A stretch of DNA of 64,000 nt. Source: Flagellimonas aurea. GTDB lineage: Bacteria > Bacteroidota > Bacteroidia > Flavobacteriales > Flavobacteriaceae. The stretch covers positions 372,001 to 436,000 of the forward strand of contig NZ_JAFLNL010000002.1 of assembly GCF_017313785.1 (NCBI RefSeq), given 5' to 3'. The notes beneath the pieces were generated by a model. It searched no databases and was not told the origin of the DNA. It was given only the letters and a program-made list of their open reading frames with translations. Made by a program: the position numbers and the translations under genes. Each line of letters begins with the position of its first letter. The first letter of the stretch is position 1. Positions 1 through 8,810 of this stretch are shown here, piece after piece.

Positions 1-344
1 TATTTATATCTATTCTAAATAATTGGCTGCGAATTTAAAGCGAACCATTTTTTGTCGCAAATTTTAATTAGATTAATTTTAAATAAATCTTAAAAGAATG
101 ATTTAAACAACTGATTACAAAACCTTTAATAACGTTAAATTTTAGAGTGTATTGGAGCTGCAAATGAGCATTTTCTCTGGTCGAGGTAGCCTTGTTGGCT
201 ACAGAAGTACACAAATCAGGATACTAGGAACCTATAATATAAATACCTTTTTTAATCATTATAAATTAGGTCTTGGAACTTGTTCCTGATCAGACCATCA
301 AACAGATGAGTGATGAAATTCATTTTCTTGCGAATAGACAGAAA
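1..344. other. AT-rich stretch without a recognisable gene
   Basis: No open frame with credible coding character is visible here and no RNA gene was recognised. The stretch lies downstream of the histidine kinase gene that ends at 345. A perfect 6-bp stem with a 5-base loop (GTAGCC, TTGTT, GGCTAC at 186-202) is the only structured element seen. It is not followed by a T-tract on either strand, so it is not called a terminator. Confidence 0.5.
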
Positions 345-1532
345 TCAATGACTTCCTATAGGTATGGTTATTTTAACAGTAGTGCCCTTGTTCTCTTCCG
401 ATTGAATTGTTAACATCCCTTTGATACTGTCCACCATTTCAATGACAAGTTGAAGTCCCAGGCCATATCCTTTTTCATCATTGGTGCCACGCTCACTCAA
501 AACACCTGTCTTCCTTAAATTTTGCAGCTTTTCTTTTGGGATACCCTTACCATTATCCTTCACTTCTATCAGCAGGGATACGTTATCTTTTGCATCGATT
601 ATATCAAGGTTTACAGCTATTCTTCCTTCTGGTTCCGTAAACTTGATGGCATTGGCGATAATGTTCCCTGCAATGGGAAGAAGTTTTTTTCTTGGAAAAC
701 TGTAGTGGTTTTTTTCTTTGTTGAAGACCACTGCAAAATCAATCTTTTTGTTCAAGGCCGGTAAGGCATAAAGGTCTTCCAAATGTTTTTTGAATTCTGA
801 AAGAGTGAAATAATTTTCTTTAAGCTGCTCTTTTTGTCTTTCCAGAATATCATCGGTCAAGTCGAGTAGCTTGGCTGCAGAGCTTTTTATCATTTCTAAG
901 TACAAATCGAACTCACTCTGTTCTAGCGTTTCATTTTCGGCACTTAATGCAAGCCCAAGGATACCTCCAATCGGACCTCTAACATCGTGCGCTATTTGAT
1001 TACGTTGGACGATAGCCCTGTCCAACTGATCTTGCAATACGTCCAATTTCATTTTGTTCTCCAGCTTCTTTACGATTTCGTCCGCAACAAGCCGCAGGAG
1101 TTTTTTCTTTTCTTCCGATATGTTCTTTTCCTGATAGTCGATTACACAAAGAGCTCCAATGCTTTCCCCCGTTTCCACCATGAGTGGGAAACCCAGATAA
1201 TACTTGAATCCATCTTCCTTAACATAGGGTTTGTCCTTGAAGCGAGTGTCTTTACCAAGATGTTGGACTTCCATTGCGTTCTCAGATTGTATGGTATATT
1301 GACATATGGATTCTTCACGATCTATCTCGAACAATTCGAAATTATAAGATGATACCGTCCACTGCGAATGGTTATCGATCAAATTGATAAGGGAAATGTT
1401 CGTACCTGCAATATGGGCCGCCAATTCGACCAAGCTTTGGAACTCCTCTTGAAGGTTTCTATAGTCAAGATCTAACTCGCTTAGTTTTTTGATTCGTTGA
1501 TATTCGATATTGTTTCTCTCACCTTTGTCCAT
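345..1532 (-). CDS. GAF-domain sensor histidine kinase, cytoplasmic
   Basis: A 395-aa protein with an N-terminal GAF domain (about residues 20-150), a dimerisation/phosphoacceptor helix with the H-box AHDVRGP (His182), and a HATPase domain with the N-box NIIANAIKFT, the G1 box DNGKGIP and the G2 box GYGLGLQL. No signal peptide or membrane segment is visible, so it should sense an internal cue through GAF and autophosphorylate on His182. No response regulator gene is adjacent: the next feature is a decayed transposase, so the partner is unknown. The start at 1532 gives a protein beginning MDKGERNN and keeps the whole GAF domain. Kinase assignment is firm; the ligand and output are not known. 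Confidence 0.9.
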   Translation of the reverse strand: MDKGERNNIEYQRIKKLSELDLDYRNLQEEFQSLVELAAHIAGTNISLINLIDNHSQWTVSSYNFELFEIDREESICQYTIQSENAMEVQHLGKDTRFKDKPYVKEDGFKYYLGFPLMVETGESIGALCVIDYQEKNISEEKKKLLRLVADEIVKKLENKMKLDVLQDQLDRAIVQRNQIAHDVRGPIGGILGLALSAENETLEQSEFDLYLEMIKSSAAKLLDLTDDILERQKEQLKENYFTLSEFKKHLEDLYALPALNKKIDFAVVFNKEKNHYSFPRKKLLPIAGNIIANAIKFTEPEGRIAVNLDIIDAKDNVSLLIEVKDNGKGIPKEKLQNLRKTGVLSERGTNDEKGYGLGLQLVIEMVDSIKGMLTIQSEENKGTTVKITIPIGSH

Positions 1533-1624
1533 GGGCTTAATTTTTAATAAATGAAAAAATGGGGCTATCCAAATATGGATTTGATATTTTCAATAGATAA
1601 CATTTTTTTGATCTCCTACCAAAA

Positions 1625-2085
1625 TTAAGTGCCGGTCATAACTAGAGAATCCGGGCCGTTTTCATTCATTTCGATGTGCTCATTGGAAGACATGTCTCCC
1701 AACGAGCGAGCTATGCAGTATATAATTGTTATGGGCCTCTTTACAAATATCGAACTTTTCCTGGGCATCCTCCAAAGAGAAGAACCAATTAGCGTTCAGG
1801 CACTCATCCCTAAATAATCCATTGAAACTTTCGATAAAAGATTCTCCGTTGATTTTCCTGGCCTTGAGAAGTCCAGTTCGACCTTATTTTTATAGGTCCA
1901 CTTGTCCAATACCTTACTGATGAATGTACTTCCATTATCCACCTTGATACGCGCAGGCAGCAGTTTGTTCCCAAAAGTAATGGCTTCCATTACCTGTACC
2001 ACATCACCTCTTTTGAGAGACTTTCCTCCATGGATGGCCAAACACTTACAGCTCTAGTTATCCATACTAAAACAGTATTGAATAG
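1625..2085 (-). pseudogene. IS3-family transposase (orfB) remnant
   Basis: The frame translates to the C-terminal part of an IS3-type DDE integrase: AIHGGKS, then KVDNGSTFISKVLD, then LDFSRPGKSTEN. The frame then shifts; the next frame reads FIESFNGLFRDECLNANWFF, the typical ESFNG...RDECLN motif with the catalytic Glu. A second shift near HSSL leads to a tail ending at 1625. Upstream of 2041 the same frame continues as SMDN-stop-SCKCLAIH, an internal stop where the family has Tyr. The N-terminal half of the transposase is missing, and no inverted repeats were found. It is therefore a dead insertion-sequence fragment with at least one stop and two frameshifts. Confidence 0.85.
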
Positions 2086-2184
2086 TAGTTGCTATTCTGT
2101 AAAATTGGCAATATCTGATATTAAATCGATATGTAATACCCCATATTTAACCAAAATTTGAGTGCAAATTGAGTGCAAATAAAA

Positions 2185-2216
2185 AAGGCCTTAAAGAATT
2201 CAATCTTTAAAGCCTT
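2185..2216. terminator. Hairpin next to the tRNA-Arg-like fragment
   Basis: A 13-bp stem with one mismatch (arms 2185-2197 and 2204-2216, loop ATTCAA) is preceded on the plus strand by A6, so it looks like a terminator for minus-strand transcription. It is placed just as the terminator of the intact tRNA-Arg at 23.1 kb. It also follows a pair of TGCAAATTG/TGCAAAT repeats similar to those downstream of the intact tRNA. It probably derives from the 3' flank of a tRNA gene. Confidence 0.55.
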
Positions 2217-2224
2217 GATTTTCC

Positions 2225-2320
2225 AGTGATTGCGGAAGAATTTGAACTCCATTCGCTACCCCCCTATTTTTACTGGCTTTTATCTTGCTCATGTTTTGTT
2301 ACTAACTGAATTACAGACCA
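2225..2320 (-). repeat. tRNA-Arg 3'-end-like attachment-site remnant, copy A
   Basis: On the minus strand the right-hand ~30 bases (2225-2254) read as the T-arm and acceptor 3' half of the tRNA-Arg(TCT) found intact at 23172-23248 (GTTCAAATTCTTCCGC against GTTCGAATCCTTCCGC). The following ~65 bases are not tRNA, but they match copy B at 18587-18681 with only scattered differences and one indel (shared blocks include ATGTTTTGTTACTAAC and GAATTACAGAC). A tRNA 3' fragment joined to a conserved non-tRNA flank is what an integrase attachment end looks like. That interpretation is inference. Confidence 0.6.
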
Positions 2321-2523
2321 ATAATAGTCTTCTGTCTCCGTAGACTCCAAAATAAACTATAAAATATTAAACCTGTCCTAAAAATAGCTTGAATCAAATT
2401 TTAATCCAGGGTATCTTTGATAATATCTTACGGTAAAGTAATAGTAACATATGAGAATCTTGGAATGAATTAGGCAAAAAAATAAATCAAGTGGGCCATA
2501 CAAAAAACTAACAATTATTTGTT

Positions 2524-4890
2524 TTAAGCAATGTTCAGTGCTTCAACTGACTGTATCTTAATTTTCTCTTTCAATGAGTCCGCTTCTTCATCCATTCTTG
2601 TTTGCAAAATCTGATTCTTGTTCCAAAGCACATCAATATTATCTTGTGGGTCCATAATGATCAGATAGATCCATTCATTCTCCAATAACGATTTTATATT
2701 TTTATTTCGGTCAACGATGGCGTTGACTCTTTCCTTCGGAGCTTGAATGACAACGGTTAGTCTGAACGGTGTATGATGCGCCTTATCCTCCGATTCGTAA
2801 AGCGACTCCCAAGGCAGACCCATTTTAAGATCTCCACCGTTGCCTTGAACAACGCCGTACTGTCCGGTTATGTTGTGGGTCGTTTTGGTTCCTGCCCCAA
2901 ATTTTTCATTGTCCACAGTGGCAAAATAGTAGTGGTTGTTTATCCATTGTGTGACCACCATAGGCCCTTGCATAATTGCTTCCAATGCCCTCCCTTCCTT
3001 ATCCATTTTCCAATCGTAGGAGTGGAGAAAGCAACGGCCATCAAGGTTATGGTGCATTGTGGTTTTCCTTGGTCCGATAACAAAGCTTGCGTTTTTGGCA
3101 AGCCCCCATTCGGGCCTGGTCTCCCCCCAATTGGTTGCGTTTATTCTTGCAAGGCCAACACTGTTTTTAATGGCGCCAAGCCTATCCTGGGTGGCAGAAG
3201 CCCGCGCTTTTACAAGATTCTTTTTTATGTTGACCATGTGATTTTGATGTGATTCTGGTACTTGGGAATCAAACAGTTCTATCTCATCCGTTGTGGTATT
3301 GTGTTCCGCCCCAACAAATATGGTGGAGCTTGGAATATCAATACCATGTTCCGAAGAGAGGAATTCCCTGACCTGAAGGTTATTTGTCATTTTGGCCAGC
3401 ATCCGCGCATTGTGCCTTCCGGGGCTTGCTGCGCAGGCTCCGCAATCCAAACTTGATGCAAATGGATTATTGGCCGAATGACTTCCGTGTCCTACAAAAA
3501 TCACGACCGGAGCAAAGGATTTCCAGCCCATCAGCTCAAATCCAGATTTTACAATTGCCGCCTGATCCGCAATCGATATGGACGCATTGGAATGGGCGTT
3601 CCGAAGTTCCGGTTCACAAATGTTCTCGTAACCGGGCTTTTTTCGTTTCCTCCCTGCCGGAGCAATCGTCCTCGCAACAAGGTTCAACCCATAATATAGG
3701 CCCGATCCTTCAACAAAACCAAAGGTTGATGGGAGCATGTTCTTCATCCGCTTTAAGAAGTAGTTCCAAAATTTGGTGTTTTCCACCTTTTGGTCCATAC
3801 TTTTCTTTTTGGTTTGATTTTCATCCGTGGCCACCTCGAAGACTTTATAACTAGAATCCACGATGGGGGGACAGGATTTTTGCACCACATCATCTTTGGT
3901 ATTTTCATAATCCATCGCTATTCCAAAGAATCCTGCGTAGCCAAATGTCTCATAATTACCAGCGGACTCCACATGCCTTCGGATCAACTCAGATCTCGTA
4001 TCGATACAAAAGACCAATTGCGCATCGGGCATGTCAGGTTCAGTGCCATAGGACTCTTCTTCCTTCGGTGCGTCCTTCAGCATCCGGACCAATTCCATTT
4101 GCCAACTTTTCTCCCAAGCTTTTAACCAGATATGCTGAAGTTCCATCATCTCATGGTCGGTTTCCGTAGCCTTTGTTTCGGGCAAAAGTTCCATGCCCAA
4201 CTGTTTGGCGGACCACAGGCGCACGGCGAGGTACTGTTCCAAATCAATGGGATACTTCTTCTGCCATAGGGATTGGTTTGCGCCGCGGTGTTTGATGTAA
4301 CCCGTCCAGCCGGGCAACGCTGCCAAATGAAACTTTACAATATCGTGAATCTCTTCATCGGAAAAACGGGCCAATAGACTTTCCAAGGTTTCTATCGGAG
4401 TTTTTGGGATCTCGCTCATATTTATCGAGCCAAGGTGTTCGTCATAGGATGCCAACTTCCTCCATGCGTTATAAAACCCAAGCTCTTTAAAGGGCATTTC
4501 CCATTCGGCCAAGCCCTCGTCCAAAAAAGCCGAAAGCCATTTTACCATCCGTCTATCCAAAACATGGTGGGGATTTTTTATATCAGAACTCTGTTGACGT
4601 TCCATTAATTGCAAATAGTGTCCGGGCGATTTTTTATAACCGCTTTTTTGCAGCAGATCTTTGAGTTCCGATATCTCGATGTCTCCATTGTCCAAAGCAT
4701 TCCTGTACAAAGTACCTTTTGGATACACCGACGCCCCCAACATTTTTTGCACCTCTTTAACGGCTGTGGGAAAAGATACCTTTTCGTACCCGCTCAGAGG
4801 ATTGGATGTTACAAAAGAATACAAGGGCCAAGTATTGCCCACATAATTGGAAGCCTTTTCGATAACTAATTCAAATGAGTTTGGATTCAT
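2524..4890 (-). CDS. dabA: Inorganic carbon transporter subunit DabA (DUF2309/UPF0753)
   Basis: A 788-aa protein of the DUF2309 family, the carbonic-anhydrase-like subunit of the DAB CO2/bicarbonate accumulation complex. The zinc-site residues of characterised DabA are all present with the known spacing: Cys295 and Asp297 in FCIDTRSE, His468 in VGHGSHS, Cys483 in LDCGAC (173 and 15 residues apart, as in the Halothiobacillus protein). There is no signal peptide; it is expected at the cytoplasmic face of the membrane bound to DabB. Its ATG overlaps the stop of dabB (ATGA at 4890-4887), indicating translational coupling. No RuBisCO gene is in the window, so a role in supplying bicarbonate to anabolic carboxylases is more likely than autotrophy, which is inference. 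Confidence 0.92.
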   Translation of the reverse strand: MNPNSFELVIEKASNYVGNTWPLYSFVTSNPLSGYEKVSFPTAVKEVQKMLGASVYPKGTLYRNALDNGDIEISELKDLLQKSGYKKSPGHYLQLMERQQSSDIKNPHHVLDRRMVKWLSAFLDEGLAEWEMPFKELGFYNAWRKLASYDEHLGSINMSEIPKTPIETLESLLARFSDEEIHDIVKFHLAALPGWTGYIKHRGANQSLWQKKYPIDLEQYLAVRLWSAKQLGMELLPETKATETDHEMMELQHIWLKAWEKSWQMELVRMLKDAPKEEESYGTEPDMPDAQLVFCIDTRSELIRRHVESAGNYETFGYAGFFGIAMDYENTKDDVVQKSCPPIVDSSYKVFEVATDENQTKKKSMDQKVENTKFWNYFLKRMKNMLPSTFGFVEGSGLYYGLNLVARTIAPAGRKRKKPGYENICEPELRNAHSNASISIADQAAIVKSGFELMGWKSFAPVVIFVGHGSHSANNPFASSLDCGACAASPGRHNARMLAKMTNNLQVREFLSSEHGIDIPSSTIFVGAEHNTTTDEIELFDSQVPESHQNHMVNIKKNLVKARASATQDRLGAIKNSVGLARINATNWGETRPEWGLAKNASFVIGPRKTTMHHNLDGRCFLHSYDWKMDKEGRALEAIMQGPMVVTQWINNHYYFATVDNEKFGAGTKTTHNITGQYGVVQGNGGDLKMGLPWESLYESEDKAHHTPFRLTVVIQAPKERVNAIVDRNKNIKSLLENEWIYLIIMDPQDNIDVLWNKNQILQTRMDEEADSLKEKIKIQSVEALNIA

Positions 4891-6344
4891 TGGATTTTCG
4901 TTTTATACATTAAGATTGTGTTTTTGTTAGCTTGGGACATATTCATTAATTTGACGTAGAGCCATGGTATTTGACGATACACGCCCAACTTCATAAGGAA
5001 AAAACCAACCAGGAATATGAGTCCAAAGCCAATTTGCAATGGTGATAGGGGCGATGGAGCAGCCACTACCTCCATACCTGTCATAAATGTGGTTACCCAG
5101 TTGTACATCAAGGCATAGGCCCCGATTCCCGCAACAAAAAGGATTGGTGGCAAAATCAGCTTCTGGATTCCTGTGAAAATATGTTGCTTTACGATATTAT
5201 AGGTTGCCTGTCCGACAGCAATGGAGGCTATCAATGTTAGAAAGATTCCACTGTCCCATTCCATGCCCTTACCTGTCAATCTAGTAAAAATGAAGGCCCC
5301 AACAACACTGTAGATAAGGACAATCAAGGCCTCAAACCATTTAATGCGGATAACAGGCGGCTGCGCGGGGGTTGATTGTTTTACTCCCTCTCCAGAAGAC
5401 AGGAACAAATACGCCTTATAAAATCCGTGCAAAATCAAGTGGGCTATGGCCGCATTGAAAAAACCAAGACCACACTGCATGATCATAAAACCCATTTGGG
5501 CCATGGTGGAGCATGCCAAACGTTGTTTTACGTTGACCTGAATCAATTTTGCGAATTGGGCCGCAATTGCTGCCATTCCCCCTATGATGAACAAAAGGTT
5601 CATGGTGTGCGACTCAAGAATGATATAGGCCAAAAGGGTCAATAAAATTCCCGATCCATTGACAAACCCGGCATGCATGAGTGCCGATGCAGGTGTTGGC
5701 GCCGTCATGGATGAAAGCAACCATTTATGGAATGGAAATATGGCAGATTGTATCAGTGCCGCGATAATGATGCATAAAGCGGAGGCTACAATTAAGGGAT
5801 AGGGCGTTTGTTTCACTGATACCATCAGACCGCTCAATGTAATGACGTTATGGTAAGCCGCTAAAAAAAGAAGTCCACAGCTTAAAAACACTCCACTGGC
5901 CAAAAAATATTGCTGGGCCAAGCGCCTGGCTTCCCGTGCTTCGCCCCATCCAGCGTCCAGCCCGATCAATGAGGACATAACAACACCCATCAAGAACCAA
6001 CCCAGTAGCAATGGGACCATGTGGTCGGATATCAAAAACAATATCACCGAAGCGGTAAAGCCGATACACAACCACATAAACTTGGCCTTTTGCCCACTGT
6101 GTTTAAAATAGGAGTTAGCATAGGTGCTGATTATGGCACAAAAAAAGGTTACAATGGTGGATAACAGTACAGTAAATCCATTGATTCTAAACAGATTTCC
6201 CCATTTCCATTCCGGTATGTCCGGGTAATTTATTATTCCAAAAATCAATAGTCCCATAAAAAACAGCCAAAATAAAACCGGGGTCAACCCGGTCGCTTTG
6301 TACTTTTCGGAACGTGATGGGAGTATGTTCGTTATTTGAGTCAT
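4887..6344 (-). CDS. dabB: DabB, NuoL/MrpA-like membrane subunit of the DAB complex
   Basis: A proton-conducting NADH-quinone oxidoreductase/antiporter-family protein with about a dozen hydrophobic helices. The family hallmark is visible as TAPTPASALMHAGFVNG, preceded by FPFHKWLL. In DAB systems this subunit is thought to couple a cation gradient to CO2 hydration by DabA. The start was placed at 6344 (MTQITNIL, 485 aa). The open frame runs back to 6428, but that would overlap the upstream gene ending at 6373 and would add a charged, non-conserved-looking extension. The stop overlaps the dabA start by four bases. Confidence 0.88.
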   Translation of the reverse strand: MTQITNILPSRSEKYKATGLTPVLFWLFFMGLLIFGIINYPDIPEWKWGNLFRINGFTVLLSTIVTFFCAIISTYANSYFKHSGQKAKFMWLCIGFTASVILFLISDHMVPLLLGWFLMGVVMSSLIGLDAGWGEAREARRLAQQYFLASGVFLSCGLLFLAAYHNVITLSGLMVSVKQTPYPLIVASALCIIIAALIQSAIFPFHKWLLSSMTAPTPASALMHAGFVNGSGILLTLLAYIILESHTMNLLFIIGGMAAIAAQFAKLIQVNVKQRLACSTMAQMGFMIMQCGLGFFNAAIAHLILHGFYKAYLFLSSGEGVKQSTPAQPPVIRIKWFEALIVLIYSVVGAFIFTRLTGKGMEWDSGIFLTLIASIAVGQATYNIVKQHIFTGIQKLILPPILFVAGIGAYALMYNWVTTFMTGMEVVAAPSPLSPLQIGFGLIFLVGFFLMKLGVYRQIPWLYVKLMNMSQANKNTILMYKTKIQ

Positions 6345-6372
6345 TCTTGTTCGATTCAGATTAAAAAAATGG

Positions 6373-6600
6373 TTATTGTGCTTTCTCTTCTGTGACAATC
6401 CGGTTGACCCCTCCCCGTATTCTTGCAAACATGATTACGCTCAGTATAAAGCAACAGGGTAGAATTCGATCCATAAAAATGGATTCGTTCAAATAGGACA
6501 CCACAATCAATGCTATCATAGTGGCTAGGGCCAAGAAGGTTTGAATGGTGTTGGATATTTTTTTCATGTGTTTGGATTTTGAATTTGTTTGCATTTGCAA
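6373..6600 (-). CDS. Small two-helix membrane protein in the dab operon
   Basis: A 75-aa protein (or 64 aa from the internal ATG at 6567, MKKISNTI) with two hydrophobic segments (TFLALATMIALIVVSYL and ILPCCFILSVIMFARI) and a charged tail. It lies between a 113-aa gene and dabB, with 17 bases before it and 28 before the preferred dabB start, so it is co-transcribed with dabBA. No family was recognised. It may be an accessory or assembly subunit of the carbon uptake complex, which is inference from position only. Confidence 0.6.
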   Translation of the reverse strand: MQMQTNSKSKHMKKISNTIQTFLALATMIALIVVSYLNESIFMDRILPCCFILSVIMFARIRGGVNRIVTEEKAQ

Positions 6601-6617
6601 AAACTGAAACGATTGTT

Positions 6618-6959
6618 CTAGTCCACGTACTTTATTTCCAATGTTCCGTTGATGACGATTTGCTTTCCCTTGGCCCGGGCATGATCGATGATGTTGCGAG
6701 CGGTCAATTTTTCTTGTTCCAACTCCCCGATTCGGCTATCCAGCAAATTGGTCTTTCCCAAATGATTGCCTTCCCAAATTTTCAACCTTTGGATTTTGTG
6801 AAAGTTTATTTTTTCATCGATCAGGGCAGTGATTACATCCGATGCTTCCGTTGGGGTAAATGTTCCATCCACCAACTGGATTTTTCTTTGATCTTTGACA
6901 ACTTCCGATACTACTTTTGCTTCCATGAGTTTTTGATTTTTAAAATTTTTCCGGTGCAA
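6618..6959 (-). CDS. Hypothetical protein, first gene of the dab operon
   Basis: A 113-aa soluble, charged protein without signal peptide or membrane helix. An internal ATG at 6926 (MEAKVVSEV) would give 102 aa and may be the true start, since the eleven residues before it look like leader. No family was recognised. It is the promoter-proximal gene of the minus-strand run leading to dabB and dabA and faces the LysR gene across 63 bases. Its placement suggests a function linked to inorganic carbon uptake or its regulation, but the sequence does not show one. Confidence 0.65.
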   Translation of the reverse strand: MHRKNFKNQKLMEAKVVSEVVKDQRKIQLVDGTFTPTEASDVITALIDEKINFHKIQRLKIWEGNHLGKTNLLDSRIGELEQEKLTARNIIDHARAKGKQIVINGTLEIKYVD

Positions 6960-6999
6960 AGTTTAGATATAGAATTCATTAATTTTTATTTATATTTAT

Positions 7000-7021
7000 A
7001 ATATTATACATTAATAATATT
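7000..7021. promoter_or_regulatory. Inverted repeat between the dab operon and the LysR gene
   Basis: AATATTAT and ATAATATT form perfect 8-bp arms around a 6-base spacer, directly abutting the LysR start codon at 7023. AT-rich dyads in the divergent spacer are where LysR-type regulators usually bind to control both themselves and the target operon. The region is very AT-rich, so chance symmetry cannot be excluded. Confidence 0.4.
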
Positions 7022-7022
7022 T

Positions 7023-7955
7023 ATGTATTACACTTTGCACCAACTCCAAATATTTTTAAAAATATCTGAATTACAGAGCATTACAAGAGCTTCCGAGGAG
7101 CTGCATTTGACCCAGCCTGCGGTATCGATACAGCTTAAAAATTTTCAAGATCAGTTCCCGATTCCACTTACCGAAGTGGTGGGGCGACAATTGTTTATCA
7201 CCGATTTTGGAAAAGAAATAGCACGGGCTGCCGAAAAAATCATCAATCAGGTCGAAGAAATCAATTACAAGACCATGGCCTATCAGGGAAACCTATCGGG
7301 TCGGCTCAAAATATCGGTCGTATCCACGGGAAAATATGTGATGCCCTATTTTATGGCCGATTTTATGACAGAGAACAAGGGAGTGGACCTTATTATGGAT
7401 GTGACCAACAAATCCAAAGTAGTAAGAAGCCTGGAACTGAATGAAGTTGATTTTGCCCTGGTTTCCGTGCTGCCGGAAAAGTTAAAAGTGGACACCGTGG
7501 AGCTTATGCCCAACAAATTGTTCTACGTGAGCAATTATGACAGGAAATTTCCAAAAGCGGTATCCAAAAAATATCTGTTTGAAAAAATTCCGTTGATTTA
7601 CAGGGAACCGGGCTCGGCCACACGGAACGCCATGGAGAGCTTTATTGAAAAAAACAATTATTCGGTGCACAAAAAGATCGAACTTACCTCAAATGAAGCT
7701 GTAAAACAAGCTGTTATTTCAGGGCTGGGATGCTCGATCATGCCCCTTATCGGAAACAAAAATGCCCTTAAAAACAATGAGCTGAAAATAATTCCCGTAA
7801 GAGGTCTGCCCATCACCACAACATGGAATCTCATTTGGCTGAAATCCAAAAACCTATCTCCCGTAGCCGTGGCATTTTTGAATTATTTAAAGGATAGAAA
7901 GGAAGGTATCATTCAGAAAAAATTTAGTTGGATCGAAGACTTTATCAATGTTTGA
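7023..7955 (+). CDS. LysR-type regulator divergent from the dab operon (CbbR-like)
   Basis: A 310-aa LysR-family protein: an N-terminal winged HTH (about residues 1-60; TRASEELHLTQPAVSIQLKN is the recognition region) and a periplasmic-binding-protein-like effector domain (about 90-300). It is transcribed away from the dab genes, the classic arrangement for a local regulator, and LysR genes of CbbR type accompany DAB loci elsewhere. It probably senses carbon status and controls the operon starting at 6959. The effector is unknown. The start follows the AT-rich dyad with no clear Shine-Dalgarno, which is usual in Bacteroidota. Confidence 0.88.
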   Translation: MYYTLHQLQIFLKISELQSITRASEELHLTQPAVSIQLKNFQDQFPIPLTEVVGRQLFITDFGKEIARAAEKIINQVEEINYKTMAYQGNLSGRLKISVVSTGKYVMPYFMADFMTENKGVDLIMDVTNKSKVVRSLELNEVDFALVSVLPEKLKVDTVELMPNKLFYVSNYDRKFPKAVSKKYLFEKIPLIYREPGSATRNAMESFIEKNNYSVHKKIELTSNEAVKQAVISGLGCSIMPLIGNKNALKNNELKIIPVRGLPITTTWNLIWLKSKNLSPVAVAFLNYLKDRKEGIIQKKFSWIEDFINV

Positions 7956-8127
7956 TCTAACTACAATAATAGCTTAAAGGAGGCCCAGAAAAAATCGAAC
8001 TATTTCCGCGGATCCCATGTTTCAGCAGAGGTTTCCATAGTTTGAATATAAAATATTGACTATTTGTCAATTCCTATAATTTAACCCTTCATGCCCATGA
8101 ATAAGTTCAAAGGTTTGTATGAGTATA

Positions 8128-8784
8128 TTATATAAGGCTTTGTCTTCTAGCCTTTTGAACAGCCTCTAACTTGTTGTGGACCTGAAGCTTCTTATAAATA
8201 TTCTCGATATGCTTCCTTACCGTACTTGGCGATAGGAAGAGATTATTGGCAATCACGGTATAGCTTAACCCTTCCGCCAGTTGTTCCAATACTTCTTTTT
8301 CACGTGAACTTAACGAAACGTCGTCTTCCTGTACGGACAGTGACTCTTGTTTTTCGGGATATCGTAATAATTTAAGGGTCTTTACCGCAATGGAAGGACT
8401 CATTGCCGCGCCTCCTTCAATGGTCTCGGTAATGGCGTTGTACAGCTTATGTCCTTCAATCTCTTTCAGCAAATACCCATCGGCACCGGCCTGAATGGCG
8501 TTGAAAATATTCTCATCATTATCAAAAACGGTAAGCATGAGCACCTTAATGTGGGGATATTTCTGTTTTACGATACGAACGGTTTCTATACCATCCAGCA
8601 CGGGCATTTCTATGTCCATAAGCACCAGATCAAGGTTGTGGTTCTTTTCCAATTTGGACAGCAACTCACTACCGTTGTAGACCATGTACTTAATGTCCAA
8701 ATCCTCAAAATCTGACAACTTCTCTTTAATGGCACGAGCCAAGAAGGTATTGTCGTCCACTATGGCCAGCTTGATTTTGTTCAT
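8128..8784 (-). CDS. NarL/LuxR-type response regulator of the CHAT cluster
   Basis: A 218-aa response regulator with a receiver domain (phosphoacceptor Asp57 in LVLMDIEMP; acidic pair Asp10/Asp11) and a C-terminal LuxR-type HTH (about residues 150-215, SSREKEVLEQLAEG and STVRKHIENIYKKL). It starts 26 bases after the stop of the TPR histidine kinase gene and is its evident partner. It is the last gene of a three-gene operon preceded by the palindrome at 11884-11917. The same palindrome occurs at the second operon of the cluster, so this protein is the best candidate for its DNA ligand. Confidence 0.93.
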   Translation of the reverse strand: MNKIKLAIVDDNTFLARAIKEKLSDFEDLDIKYMVYNGSELLSKLEKNHNLDLVLMDIEMPVLDGIETVRIVKQKYPHIKVLMLTVFDNDENIFNAIQAGADGYLLKEIEGHKLYNAITETIEGGAAMSPSIAVKTLKLLRYPEKQESLSVQEDDVSLSSREKEVLEQLAEGLSYTVIANNLFLSPSTVRKHIENIYKKLQVHNKLEAVQKARRQSLI

Positions 8785-8810
8785 AATCTATACTTTTTAT
8801 GGTGAAAGAA

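Noticed and set aside
186..202. Hairpin GTAGCC-TTGTT-GGCTAC as a terminator or RNA element
   Set aside because: It is a 6-bp stem without a T-run and without neighbours that would support a role.
6345..6428. Longer N-terminus for dabB (MQEYGEGS...)
   Set aside because: It would overlap the upstream small gene by 56 bases and adds a charged extension. The ATG at 6344 is preferred.
8055..8071. Inverted repeat ATTGAC-TATTT-GTCAAT between LysR and the NarL regulator
   Set aside because: It is short and AT-rich, without a T-run on either strand. No related copy was noticed and no role can be supported.
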